Positions 1-7,068 of a DNA stretch of 19,668 bases are shown here, one piece after another (position 1 is the first letter of the stretch; every line of letters begins with the position of its first letter). This DNA is from Candidatus Uhrbacteria bacterium RIFCSPHIGHO2_02_FULL_57_19 (GTDB taxonomy: Bacteria; Patescibacteriota; Patescibacteriia; 2-12-FULL-57-11). The notes below the pieces were generated by a model that was not told the DNA's origin, made no database searches, and worked only from the letters and a program-made list of their open reading frames with translations. The stretch is from the NCBI GenBank assembly GCA_001791115.1, contig MGDZ01000046.1, forward strand, positions 1 through 19,668, read 5' to 3'. The translations under genes were made by a program, and so were the position numbers.

Positions 1-1411
1 TGTACTCCAGCGGATTCATCTTGCGGCCGCCGCGAATCACCTCGAAGTGCACGTGCGTGCCGGTACTCCTACCGGTGGTGCCGACCATGCCGATCGACTG
101 GCCGCGGGCCACCTCGTCGCCGGCTTTGACAAAAATCTTGGAAGCGTGTCCGTAGCGGGTGAGGAGGCCATTGCCGTGATCAATGTCAATATAAATGCCG
201 TAACCGCCCTTGGTCCGCCCCCAACCCGAGTGGGTGACGACGCCGGCATCCGCGGCGTAGATCGGCGTGTTGTAATCGCCGTCAATATCTACCCCCGAAT
301 GCCGCCAACGGAAGTACTGGGTGATCACCCGCCAGGCGGTCGGCCAGGCCATCTTTCCGCTGCCGCCGGTGTTACCCCGGGCGGCAGGAGGAGTGACGAT
401 ACTCCGCACTGACGCCAGCCGTGGCGGAGCCGGAGGCGCTGGCGGCGCGCCGTCAGGCACGATGATCTTGTCGCCAATCCGCAGTTCGGCGGTCACCCCT
501 GGTGAATTCCAGGCCAAGATTTTTTCCATTTCCGAATCGTAACGGCTGGCGATCTTGGATAAGGTGTCACCTTTTTTTACCGTATGAGACACGCCGGACA
601 CCGGCAGGATGGTCAGCCGGTCGCCGGGGCGGATGACGTCGCGGGCAGTCAGATTGTTCTCCCAAAGAATGGTGCCGGCCGAAACCCCAAAACGCTGGGC
701 GATGCCGTTTAAGCTATCGCCAGGGCGCACCACATAGTATTCAATCTTGGTGCGCTGGGCCGTCGAAGGAGAGTCCTCGGGGAGCGCGGGCTGCAGGACA
801 GCCGAGCCATTGGCCAGCTCGGAATTGAGCGCCGCTTCCTCCTCGAAATTGATGTCATCCGTGCCGCCGTCGCCGGGACTGGCGACCAAATCCCCGGAAC
901 CCCAATAGGATACCGGCCTGGTCGCATCCGGATCCGCCGCCACCTCTTCGATATAACCGACGCCTTCGCCTCCGCTAAGCAGAGAAAAAAGCGCCGACTT
1001 TTCGCCGGGCGTATCAGCCCGCACCTCGCGGGCGGTCATGTTCGAGGCGCTGACAAAAAAGACAATGCCGGCCACCGCGGCGTGGGCCACGTAGCGGTTG
1101 GCCAGAACGGCCATGACCTTTCCCTTGGCTGGTATTCCCAGCCGCCGCAAAATCCTCCGAATCAGGAAGCCCAGCCGGTAGAGATGCACAAAAAGATACC
1201 GGAAGGCCCAGCGGCCGATAACCGCCACCGGCCGAAAAAAAATTTTGACCAGTCCGGCCAGCCAGCCGCGGTTACGGTGAACCAGCCGGAATGATCCGGC
1301 CAAGAGTCGCACGGCAATGATTTTAATTCTCGTAGAAATAAGTAAAAAGCTCCTTATTAAGCCAAAAAATGGACTTGTTATCCATTTCTTAACCTTAACG
1401 CTGCTTTTCAA
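1..1411 (-). CDS. Membrane-anchored LysM / M23 metallopeptidase, cut by the left window edge
   Basis: Probable peptidoglycan endopeptidase or amidase acting outside the membrane. The reading frame is open on the minus strand to the window edge, so the C-terminus is missing; about 470 residues are visible. Order: a basic, amphipathic N-terminal region (1-105), one hydrophobic segment near 107-127, a low-complexity acidic linker, LysM 1 (about 222-266, containing YYVVRPGDSLNGIAQRFG), LysM 2 (about 274-315, SHTVKKGDTLSKIASRY), a Pro/Ala linker, then the M23 (lysostaphin-type) domain from about 356. The zinc motif HxxxD (RHSGVDID, near 370) and HVHFEV (near 454) are both present. No in-frame ATG precedes the hydrophobic segment. 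I chose TTG at 1411 because the frame opens just upstream and a promoter would start transcription about 6 nt before it; GTG at 1312 is an alternative. Family is certain, start is not. Confidence 0.9.
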   Translation of the reverse strand, partial: MKSSVKVKKWITSPFFGLIRSFLLISTRIKIIAVRLLAGSFRLVHRNRGWLAGLVKIFFRPVAVIGRWAFRYLFVHLYRLGFLIRRILRRLGIPAKGKVMAVLANRYVAHAAVAGIVFFVSASNMTAREVRADTPGEKSALFSLLSGGEGVGYIEEVAADPDATRPVSYWGSGDLVASPGDGGTDDINFEEEAALNSELANGSAVLQPALPEDSPSTAQRTKIEYYVVRPGDSLNGIAQRFGVSAGTILWENNLTARDVIRPGDRLTILPVSGVSHTVKKGDTLSKIASRYDSEMEKILAWNSPGVTAELRIGDKIIVPDGAPPAPPAPPRLASVRSIVTPPAARGNTGGSGKMAWPTAWRVITQYFRWRHSGVDIDGDYNTPIYAADAGVVTHSGWGRTKGGYGIYIDIDHGNGLLTRYGHASKIFVKAGDEVARGQSIGMVGTTGRSTGTHVHFEVIRGGRKMNPLEY

Positions 1412-1423
1412 TTTTCCGGCAGT

Positions 1424-1452
1424 AAATTACCACTGGCAAGTCAAAATGTCAA
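1424..1452 (-). promoter_or_regulatory. Probable promoter of the M23 peptidase gene
   Basis: On the minus strand TTGACA (1447-1452) is followed after 17 bp by TAATTT (1424-1429), a perfect -35 with a weak -10. The expected transcription start is near 1417, only about 6 nt before the TTG start at 1411. It lies back to back with the hppA promoter. Confidence 0.5.
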
Positions 1453-1475
1453 CGGTCGCGGCATAGCAAATTGAC

Positions 1476-1504
1476 TTGACCGGCTTTCTCCTCCCGCCTA
1501 TCAT
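1476..1504 (+). promoter_or_regulatory. Probable promoter of hppA
   Basis: TTGACC (1476-1481), 17 bp, TATCAT (1499-1504). An overlapping TTGACT at 1471-1476 would give a poor 22-bp spacer. Predicted start is near 1511, leaving a leader of about 34 nt with no clear Shine-Dalgarno before ATG 1545. Confidence 0.65.
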
Positions 1505-1544
1505 ATACCCCAGTTAGCCATTAATCGAACGGTCCCAGTTGCCT

Positions 1545-3545
1545 ATGAACCCGTCAATCGTCTTCGCCCTCTTGGCCGCCACGGCTTCCATCGTCTACGG
1601 CATTGTCCTGGCCAAAATGATCCTGGCCTTGCCGGCCGGAGAGGGAAAAATGATCGGCATTGCCAAGGCCATCCAGGAGGGCGCCATGGCCTACATGAAA
1701 CGCCAGTACACGACGGTCTTCTGGATCGGAATCGCGCTCTTCCTCCTCATGGGATTTGTCCCGATGCTCGGATGGAAGATCGCCGCCGGGTTCGCGGTGG
1801 GAGCAATACTATCAGCGCTCGCCGGATTCTTCGGGATGACGATCGCGGTGCGCGCCAACGTGCGCACGGCTGAGGCGGCAAAAAAAGGGCTGGCGGCGGC
1901 CATGGATGTGGCAGTGCGCGGCGGTGCGGTGACGGGCTTGCTCGTAGTCGGCCTCGGGCTCCTGGGAGTGGCCGGGTTCTATGCAGCCACCGGCGACCTC
2001 AAAGCGCTCATCGGACTGGGATTCGGCGGTTCACTCATCTCGGTTTTCGCCCGACTGGGCGGCGGCATCTACACCAAAGCGGCTGACGTCGGAGCCGATC
2101 TGGTGGGCAAGGTGGAGAAAGGAATCCCGGAAGACGACCCACGCAATCCGGCGGTCATCGCTGACAATGTGGGCGATAATGTCGGCGACGACGCCGGCAT
2201 GGCTGCCGACCTTTTCGAAACCTACGCGGTAACGCTGATTGCCGCCATGTTGCTTGGCGCGCTCTCCTTCCGCGGCTCGGACAATGTCGTCTTCTATCCT
2301 CTGGTGCTGGGCGGGGTGGGTATCCTCACCTCGATCGCCGGCATGCTGTTCATCAAACTGGGGAAAAAACAGAGTATTATGGGCGCGCTCTACAAGGGAC
2401 TGTTCGTCGCCGGCGCGCTCGCGGCGGTCGCCTTCTACTTCGTGACCATGCGGCTTGTCGGCAACATCGGGGTGAACCCCATGAACCTCTACTGGTCGGC
2501 CCTGACCGGTCTCGGGGTCACGGCCCTCATGGTCGTCATCACCGATTACTACACCTCGAAATCCTTCGCGCCGGTGCGAACCATCGCGATGGCATCAGAG
2601 ACCGGACACGGCACAAACGTTATCGCCGGGCTCGCCATTTCCATGAAATCCACGGCGCTTCCGGTGCTGGTCATCTGCGCGGGAATCTTCGGCGCCTACA
2701 CGCTGGCCGGACTCTACGGCGTGGCCGTGGCGGCCGTGGCCATGCTGTCGCTGACCGGAATCATCGTGACCATTGACGCCTTTGGGCCGATCACCGATAA
2801 CGCCGGCGGCATTGCCGAGATGGCCGGCCTGTCGGAATCGGTCCGGGCCGTGACCGATCCACTCGATGCCGTGGGCAATACCACCAAGGCCATTACCAAG
2901 GGTTATGCCATTGCCTCGGCCGGACTGGCGGCCATTGTGCTGTTTGCCGCCTACACCCAGGAGATTCTCGACCGCGGCCGGGTTCTGCTCTTCACCCTGG
3001 AAGACCCCAAAGTGCTGGTCGGACTTTTCATCGGCGGCCTCCTTCCTTACTACTTCGGCGCTCTGGCCATGCAGGCCGTGGGTAGAACCGCCGGACGGGT
3101 GGTTGAAGAAGTGCGCCGACAATTCAAGGAAATCCCGGGGATCATGGAGGGCACGGCCAAGCCGGACTATGCCCGTTGCGTTGACGTGGTCACCCGCGGG
3201 GCCATCCGGCAGATGATCGTGCCGGCACTGATTCCAGTGGTGGTTCCGATTCTAGTCGGATTTACCCTCGGACCGGTGGCCTTGGGCGGGGTCTTGGTGG
3301 GCTCAATTGTCACCGGAATCTTCGTGGCCATTTCCATGACTACCGGCGGGGCGGCCTGGGACAATGCCAAGAAATACATCGAGGCCGGCAACTACGGCGG
3401 CAAGGGTTCCTTCGCCCACCAGGCGGCGGTCACCGGCGACACTGTCGGCGACCCCTACAAGGACACCGCCGGCCCGGCCATCAACCCGATGATCAAGATC
3501 CTGAACATCGTGGCTCTGCTGATTATCGGGATGATTCTGCGCTAG
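1545..3545 (+). CDS. hppA: Membrane-bound proton-pumping pyrophosphatase, K+-independent type
   Basis: Integral membrane pyrophosphatase that hydrolyses cytoplasmic PPi and exports protons. Numbering from ATG 1545 gives 666 aa, the usual size of prokaryotic forms, with about 16 hydrophobic segments. The substrate-site signature is present: DVGADLVGKVE (181-191), the acidic block EDDPRNPAVIADNVGDNVGD (196-215) and AGMAADLFETY (217-227). IQEGAMAYMKRQY (43-55) is the usual N-terminal motif. Residue 448 in GNTTKAITKG is lysine; lysine here marks the K+-independent H+-pumping subfamily, while alanine marks K+-dependent enzymes. Residue 216 is Asp where many relatives have Cys. An in-frame TTG at 1539 would add two residues; ATG is preferred, and neither has a clear Shine-Dalgarno. 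The gene is single, with its own promoter and terminator. Confidence 0.96.
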   Translation: MNPSIVFALLAATASIVYGIVLAKMILALPAGEGKMIGIAKAIQEGAMAYMKRQYTTVFWIGIALFLLMGFVPMLGWKIAAGFAVGAILSALAGFFGMTIAVRANVRTAEAAKKGLAAAMDVAVRGGAVTGLLVVGLGLLGVAGFYAATGDLKALIGLGFGGSLISVFARLGGGIYTKAADVGADLVGKVEKGIPEDDPRNPAVIADNVGDNVGDDAGMAADLFETYAVTLIAAMLLGALSFRGSDNVVFYPLVLGGVGILTSIAGMLFIKLGKKQSIMGALYKGLFVAGALAAVAFYFVTMRLVGNIGVNPMNLYWSALTGLGVTALMVVITDYYTSKSFAPVRTIAMASETGHGTNVIAGLAISMKSTALPVLVICAGIFGAYTLAGLYGVAVAAVAMLSLTGIIVTIDAFGPITDNAGGIAEMAGLSESVRAVTDPLDAVGNTTKAITKGYAIASAGLAAIVLFAAYTQEILDRGRVLLFTLEDPKVLVGLFIGGLLPYYFGALAMQAVGRTAGRVVEEVRRQFKEIPGIMEGTAKPDYARCVDVVTRGAIRQMIVPALIPVVVPILVGFTLGPVALGGVLVGSIVTGIFVAISMTTGGAAWDNAKKYIEAGNYGGKGSFAHQAAVTGDTVGDPYKDTAGPAINPMIKILNIVALLIIGMILR

Positions 3546-3575
3546 GTTCCAGGTTCGAGTTTCTAGGTTCTAGAT
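3544..3575. repeat. Short imperfect AGGTTC/CTAGGTTC repeats after hppA
   Basis: Directly after the hppA stop codon the hexamer AGGTTC occurs three times (AGGTTCCAGGTTC, then CTAGGTTC, followed by CTAGA). No coding potential is visible. It sits just before the terminator. Confidence 0.6.
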
Positions 3576-3579
3576 GAAT

Positions 3580-3606
3580 AAGCCGGGGCGAAAGCCCTGG
3601 CTTTTG
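3580..3606 (+). terminator. Rho-independent terminator of hppA
   Basis: AAGCCGGGGC (3580-3589), GAAA tetraloop, GCCCTGGCTT (3594-3603): a 10-bp stem with one G-T wobble, running into TTTTGTG. Confidence 0.8.
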
Positions 3607-3622
3607 TGTTATCGTCCACACC

Positions 3623-3631
3623 TTATCCACA
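3623..3631 (+). promoter_or_regulatory. Perfect DnaA-box sequence upstream of the sigma factor promoter
   Basis: TTATCCACA is an exact match to the classical DnaA box. It ends 9 bp before the -35 element at 3641. A degenerate copy, TCGTCCACA (3612-3620), lies 11 bp upstream, about one helical turn. DnaA binding is inferred from sequence only. Confidence 0.6.
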
Positions 3632-3640
3632 CAACGCCCC

Positions 3641-3669
3641 TTGATACACCTCGGGAAACAGCGTATCAT
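3641..3669 (+). promoter_or_regulatory. Promoter of the sigma factor gene
   Basis: TTGATA (3641-3646), 17 bp, TATCAT (3664-3669). Predicted start is near 3676, giving a leader of about 53 nt before ATG 3729. Confidence 0.7.
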
Positions 3670-3728
3670 CATCATTTGTGTGCTCGGACATGGAGTCCGG
3701 GCGTTGTTCTTTCATAGGGAGGGAAAAG

Positions 3729-4664
3729 ATGAGTACGTTCGCGACCATTGGCGAAGTGCCGGCGCCGACCGCCGGACACCTGCTCACGATCGACGAACAA
3801 GATCGACTGGAAAAGGCGGCGGCAGAGGGCGATACCGCGGCGGCGGAACGCCTGTTCACCTCCTATCTCCCGTTAGTGAAGAAGGTGTCGGGCCGCTACC
3901 ATTCGGCGCAACTAGGACGATCCGACCTGTTTCAAGCCGGAAGCATCGGTCTTCTCCTGGCCGTCCGCACCTTCAATCCGGCACGGGGATGGAAGTTCAT
4001 CACCTACGCCTGGAAGATGATCGACTACGAGATCATCAGGGAAACGCGGCGCCACCGGTTCGGGACGGGAGTAGGCCGCCTCTCGTGTCGGATGGTTTTC
4101 GAGGCCGTGGATGCGCGGATCTCGCGCGGTCTTCCCATGCCCACCGATGAGGAGATCTCCGCGGAAACAGGGCTCCCCCTCTCCAAGGTCCGCATGGTTT
4201 TCACCGCGCGCTCGGCCGAGCACGGAAAAAACTCCGATATTGATCCTGAGTTGGACCGTCGCGCCGGAGGCCAGAGGCCGGACCTCCGCCTGCGCCTTCT
4301 GGAGGAACTGCGCGAACTCGAAGAGTTCCGAACGGCCCTTCTGCTGATGCTCGATCGCCGTCTCAAGCCGAAGTGTCGCGAGGTAATGCTCCTCCGCTAT
4401 GGTCTCGACGATGAAGCGGAACCGTTGGATCTTCCCGCCATCTCCAAGCATCTCGGCGTATCGAAACAGCGCGTCGAACAGCTGGAGAAAAAGGGGCTGC
4501 GCATGCTGGTTTGGGGCTTCAAGATCGCCGACCATGGTGATCCCGACCAGGAGACCAAGCTGGCCATCAAGAAGCTCCGGAAGCAGATTGCCAGGATTAG
4601 AAACATTCCCGATCTCCGAGAAGCGATCCAGGCCGACTTTTCGCGTCCCACCGGGAACGCCTAG
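3729..4664 (+). CDS. Divergent sigma-70 family RNA polymerase sigma factor
   Basis: Directs RNA polymerase to promoters. The 311-aa product has region 2 (about 40-110: SDLFQAGSIGLLLAVRTF, then RGWKFITYAWKMIDYEI), a region-3-like segment (120-165: PTDEEISAETGLPLSKVR) and region 4 with its helix-turn-helix (about 205-262: LPAISKHLGVSKQRVEQLEK). It lacks region 1.1 and carries a basic tail of about 50 residues after region 4. In region 2.3 the paired tryptophans of housekeeping factors (YATWW) are replaced (YAWKM), so this looks like an alternative rather than the primary factor. ATG 3729 is chosen because AGGGAGGG lies 5-13 nt upstream; an upstream ATG at 3678 would add 17 unconvincing residues and sits at the predicted transcription start. 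A perfect DnaA box precedes the promoter. Family secure; exact group uncertain. Confidence 0.9.
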   Translation: MSTFATIGEVPAPTAGHLLTIDEQDRLEKAAAEGDTAAAERLFTSYLPLVKKVSGRYHSAQLGRSDLFQAGSIGLLLAVRTFNPARGWKFITYAWKMIDYEIIRETRRHRFGTGVGRLSCRMVFEAVDARISRGLPMPTDEEISAETGLPLSKVRMVFTARSAEHGKNSDIDPELDRRAGGQRPDLRLRLLEELRELEEFRTALLLMLDRRLKPKCREVMLLRYGLDDEAEPLDLPAISKHLGVSKQRVEQLEKKGLRMLVWGFKIADHGDPDQETKLAIKKLRKQIARIRNIPDLREAIQADFSRPTGNA

Positions 4665-4712
4665 CCGCAGATTCTCCGCCAACCGGGCAGACGAATCTCC
4701 GGCTCTTTTTTT
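4663..4712 (+). terminator. Terminator of the sigma factor gene
   Basis: AGCCG-C-AGATTC (4663-4674) pairs with GAATCT-C-CGGCT (4693-4704), leaving a C-C mismatch and an 18-nt loop, followed by C and seven T. It overlaps the last bases of the stop codon. Confidence 0.75.
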
Positions 4713-4723
4713 ATTCACTGGAA

Positions 4724-4752
4724 TTGACGCACGGGGACCAGGTTGATATTAT
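4724..4752 (+). promoter_or_regulatory. Promoter of tig, implying a nearly leaderless mRNA
   Basis: TTGACG (4724-4729), 17 bp, TATTAT (4747-4752). The expected start near 4759 is about 5 nt before ATG 4764, so there is no room for a Shine-Dalgarno. It also rules out the TTG at 4743 as start codon, since that lies inside the promoter. Confidence 0.7.
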
Positions 4753-4763
4753 CCTCGAACTCT

Positions 4764-6047
4764 ATGGAATCCAGCGTAAAACAACTCCCCAAATCCGAAA
4801 CCGAAATCACCGTTACTTTGTCCGTCGAGGAACTCCAGCCGCATCTTGAGGCCGCGGCCGAACGATTGTCGCAGACCTCTAAGATCGAGGGCTTCCGTCC
4901 GGGCAAGGCGCCTTACGGAGTTGTGGTCCAGCGCGTGGGAGAAATGAAAATCTACGAGGAGGCGCTGGAGAGCGCGGTGCGCAAAACCTATCCGGCGGCC
5001 GTGCGCCAGCATAATCTAAGGCCCGTCGGCTCTCCCAGGATCGACGTCAAAACGCTCGCGCCCGGCAATCCCCTGACTTACACCGCCACCGTTCCTCTCA
5101 TTCCACAAGTGGAAAAACTGGCTGATTTCCGGACCATCAAGGTCGAAAAAAAACCCGTTTCAATTTCCGACCAGGACCTTGGCCGCAACCTCTCCGAATT
5201 ACAGAAGATGCAGACCCGCGAGGCCGAAGTCGGCCGCGAGGCCGAACGACGCGACAAGGCGGTCGTTGATCTTCAAATGTTCCTGGATAATGTCCCCATC
5301 GAAGGCGGCCAGACCAAAAGCCATCAAGTCTATCTCTCCGAGCCCTACTACATCAAAGGTTTCGCCGACCAGCTGGTGGGCCTAAAAAAGGGCGACGCCA
5401 AGGATTTCAAACTGGAATTCCCCAAGGATCACTATCAGAAACATCTGGCCGGAAAGATGGTGGAGTTCAGAGTAAAAGTCACTTCGGTGGTCGAACTCTC
5501 GCCGCCGGCGCTCGACGATTCTTTTGCCGCCACCCTGGGACAGAAAACGCTGGCTGATCTCCGAGAACTCCTCCGCAAAAATCTTCAAGCCGAGGGCGAG
5601 GACAAGGAATCCCAGCGCCAGGAACTGGAAATGCTGGAGAAGATTATTGACGGCTCGCGCTTCGGGGATATTTCCGAGTCGCTGATCAACGAGGAGGTCG
5701 AGCGGATGGCTCTTGAGCTCGAACGGGGCATCAGTGAACAGGGCCTCCAGTTCGAGGAGTATCTGAAAAACATCAAAAAAACGCGAGCCGAACTCAAACT
5801 CGGTCTCGCTCCTCAGGCCGTCCGCCGGCTTAAGACCATCCTGGCCATCCGCGAGATCGCCGAGCGGGAAAAAATCGAAGTCGAGGACGCGGAAGTCTCG
5901 GCGGGCGTAGCCGAACAGCTCTCGGCCAACTCGGACAATCCGGAAGCGCAAGAACGGATCCGTGAGCCGGAATTCGAGGACGCGGTTCGGGCCATGCTCA
6001 AGAACCGCAAGGTAATCAAGTTTTTGAAGGAACTGATCGTCAAATGA
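4764..6047 (+). CDS. tig: Trigger factor, ribosome-associated chaperone / prolyl isomerase
   Basis: Binds near the ribosome exit tunnel and holds nascent chains. 427 aa from ATG 4764, normal for the family. The N-terminal ribosome-binding domain carries the signature GFRPGKAP (43-50). The FKBP-type prolyl isomerase domain spans roughly 155-240 (AVVDLQMFLDNVPIEGG through YIKGFADQLVGLKKGD). The C-terminal chaperone arms are helical and charged (245-427). The reading frame extends upstream to a TTG at 4743, but that codon lies in the -10 region, so ATG 4764 is preferred. The stop overlaps the start of the DUF167 gene by 4 bases (ATGA), implying translational coupling in a two-gene operon. Confidence 0.95.
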   Translation: MESSVKQLPKSETEITVTLSVEELQPHLEAAAERLSQTSKIEGFRPGKAPYGVVVQRVGEMKIYEEALESAVRKTYPAAVRQHNLRPVGSPRIDVKTLAPGNPLTYTATVPLIPQVEKLADFRTIKVEKKPVSISDQDLGRNLSELQKMQTREAEVGREAERRDKAVVDLQMFLDNVPIEGGQTKSHQVYLSEPYYIKGFADQLVGLKKGDAKDFKLEFPKDHYQKHLAGKMVEFRVKVTSVVELSPPALDDSFAATLGQKTLADLRELLRKNLQAEGEDKESQRQELEMLEKIIDGSRFGDISESLINEEVERMALELERGISEQGLQFEEYLKNIKKTRAELKLGLAPQAVRRLKTILAIREIAEREKIEVEDAEVSAGVAEQLSANSDNPEAQERIREPEFEDAVRAMLKNRKVIKFLKELIVK

Positions 6048-6322
6048 AAATCAGTATCCGGGTCACACCGAAGGCCAAAGGTGATGAAATCCTCGGCTGG
6101 AAAGATGATGTGCTGCGTATCAGAGTTAAAGCTCCGCCAGTCGATGGTCGGGCCAACGCCGCGCTGGTGAGGCTTCTCGCCGAAACACTTGGCGTTCCCA
6201 AGTCCTCCATCCGTATCGTCGCCGGCCTGGCGGACCGGAGAAAAACGGTTGAGATCGACGAGCTGGACGAAACCGTTGCCCGACGAATTTTATCCGCCGA
6301 ACAATCCGCGTTTCCTCTTTAG
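6044..6322 (+). CDS. DUF167 / YggU family small protein
   Basis: 92-aa cytoplasmic protein of the DUF167 (YggU/UPF0235) family, whose biochemical role is not established. The family pattern is clear: an N-terminal beta strand (MKISIRVTPKAKGDEI), then LRIRVKAPPVDGRANAALVRLL with the conserved PPVDGRAN core, then a strand with IRIVAGLADRRKTVEI where relatives have G.xSRxK. Start ATG 6044 overlaps the tig stop by 4 bases, so it is probably expressed only by coupling to tig. No terminator is visible between its stop and the next promoter at 6326. Confidence 0.9.
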   Translation: MKISIRVTPKAKGDEILGWKDDVLRIRVKAPPVDGRANAALVRLLAETLGVPKSSIRIVAGLADRRKTVEIDELDETVARRILSAEQSAFPL

Positions 6323-6325
6323 CTA

Positions 6326-6354
6326 TTGACAATAAACTTTTTTTAGACTATACG
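6326..6354 (+). promoter_or_regulatory. Promoter of the first tandem paralog
   Basis: Perfect TTGACA (6326-6331), 17 AT-rich bases with a T7 run, then TATACG (6349-6354). Confidence 0.6.
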
Positions 6355-6360
6355 CAGACC

Positions 6361-6372
6361 AGGAGGTGATGA
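6361..6372 (+). promoter_or_regulatory. Very strong Shine-Dalgarno in front of a TTG start
   Basis: AGGAGGTGAT (6361-6370) matches the canonical 16S 3' end complement over 10 nt. It fixes the start at TTG 6373 (6-nt spacing). Two in-frame TGA codons (6367-6372) exclude any upstream start. Confidence 0.75.
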
Positions 6373-7005
6373 TTGAACGCTTTCCAATTCCTGGAAAAGG
6401 TCGCTGATTATCTCGGCGAGGAGACCGGACTGGATCTCAAGAGCTCGGTGGAAAGGCACAAAAGCCGGCTCGAGCAACGCGATTTCGAACAGCGCCTGGT
6501 CAATTATGCGCTCTCGGAAGCGGTTCGAGCCATCGCGCCTGATGAGGCCACCAAGCTCATCGGCAGCAAGGCCATCCGTTCCAGCCGCGTCGCCGGCCGC
6601 CTGCTTTTGAGCGCGGCCAAGGCCGGCCGCCGCTCGGAACAAAGCACCGCGGGATGGTCGGCCGTCCAGGCCAATCTCGGTCTGGCCTTTGGTCTATTCC
6701 TGGGCCTGATCTCCCGCAACGCCTCCGAGGAAGCAACCAGCCCTGAGCTGACGCTGGAGGAGCGGATCGCCTCCCTCGTCGAGGAGCGGGCCTCAAGGGT
6801 CCTCGAGCGCTGGGGCGCCTTGATGGTCGAGCCGGAAAACCTTCTTCTGGCGGCCGCGGCCATCGGCAGCTACCGGCCCGACGAACGACTCGGCCGCATG
6901 GAGCAGATGGTCACCATCTTCAGCAATCTGGCCAGCCGACCGTCGTGCCGGGAATTCAGAGCCTTCATCGCCACCATCTGGAACCCGCCCACCGCCAAGG
7001 CTTAA
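6373..7005 (+). CDS. Uncharacterised protein, tandem paralog A
   Basis: I do not recognise this 210-aa protein. It is mainly predicted helical, with no signal peptide; one weakly hydrophobic stretch lies at about 100-114 (ANLGLAFGLFLGLIS). It is paralogous to the next gene: residues 46-62 align without gaps (AL....R.(I/L)AP.E...L), and the region from ERWGALMVEPENLLLAAAAI (145-164) to the C-terminus follows the same order. Both end in (T/A)AKA. It has its own promoter, Shine-Dalgarno and terminator, so each copy is a self-contained transcription unit. The TTG start is supported by the Shine-Dalgarno at 6361. No catalytic motif is visible. Confidence 0.85.
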   Translation: MNAFQFLEKVADYLGEETGLDLKSSVERHKSRLEQRDFEQRLVNYALSEAVRAIAPDEATKLIGSKAIRSSRVAGRLLLSAAKAGRRSEQSTAGWSAVQANLGLAFGLFLGLISRNASEEATSPELTLEERIASLVEERASRVLERWGALMVEPENLLLAAAAIGSYRPDERLGRMEQMVTIFSNLASRPSCREFRAFIATIWNPPTAKA

Positions 7006-7023
7006 CCGCCCGGCGGTTTTTTT
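7004..7023 (+). terminator. Terminator of paralog A
   Basis: AACCGC (7004-7009), loop CCG, GCGGTT (7013-7018), then a T run to 7023. It starts inside the stop codon. Confidence 0.75.
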
Positions 7024-7024
7024 G

Positions 7025-7053
7025 TTGACATGCCGGAGAATGTCGGATAAGGA
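7025..7053 (+). promoter_or_regulatory. Possible promoter of paralog B
   Basis: Perfect TTGACA (7025-7030) directly after the paralog A terminator; at 17 bp spacing the -10 is TAAGGA (7048-7053), which is weak. Confidence 0.4.
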
Positions 7054-7068
7054 TACCCCGGAGGTGAA

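Noticed and set aside
3678..3728. Upstream ATG start of the sigma factor gene
   Set aside because: It lies at the predicted transcription start without a Shine-Dalgarno, whereas ATG 3729 has AGGGAGGG at proper spacing.
4743..4763. Upstream TTG start of tig
   Set aside because: The codons overlap the TATTAT -10 element of the promoter, so they are probably not transcribed.
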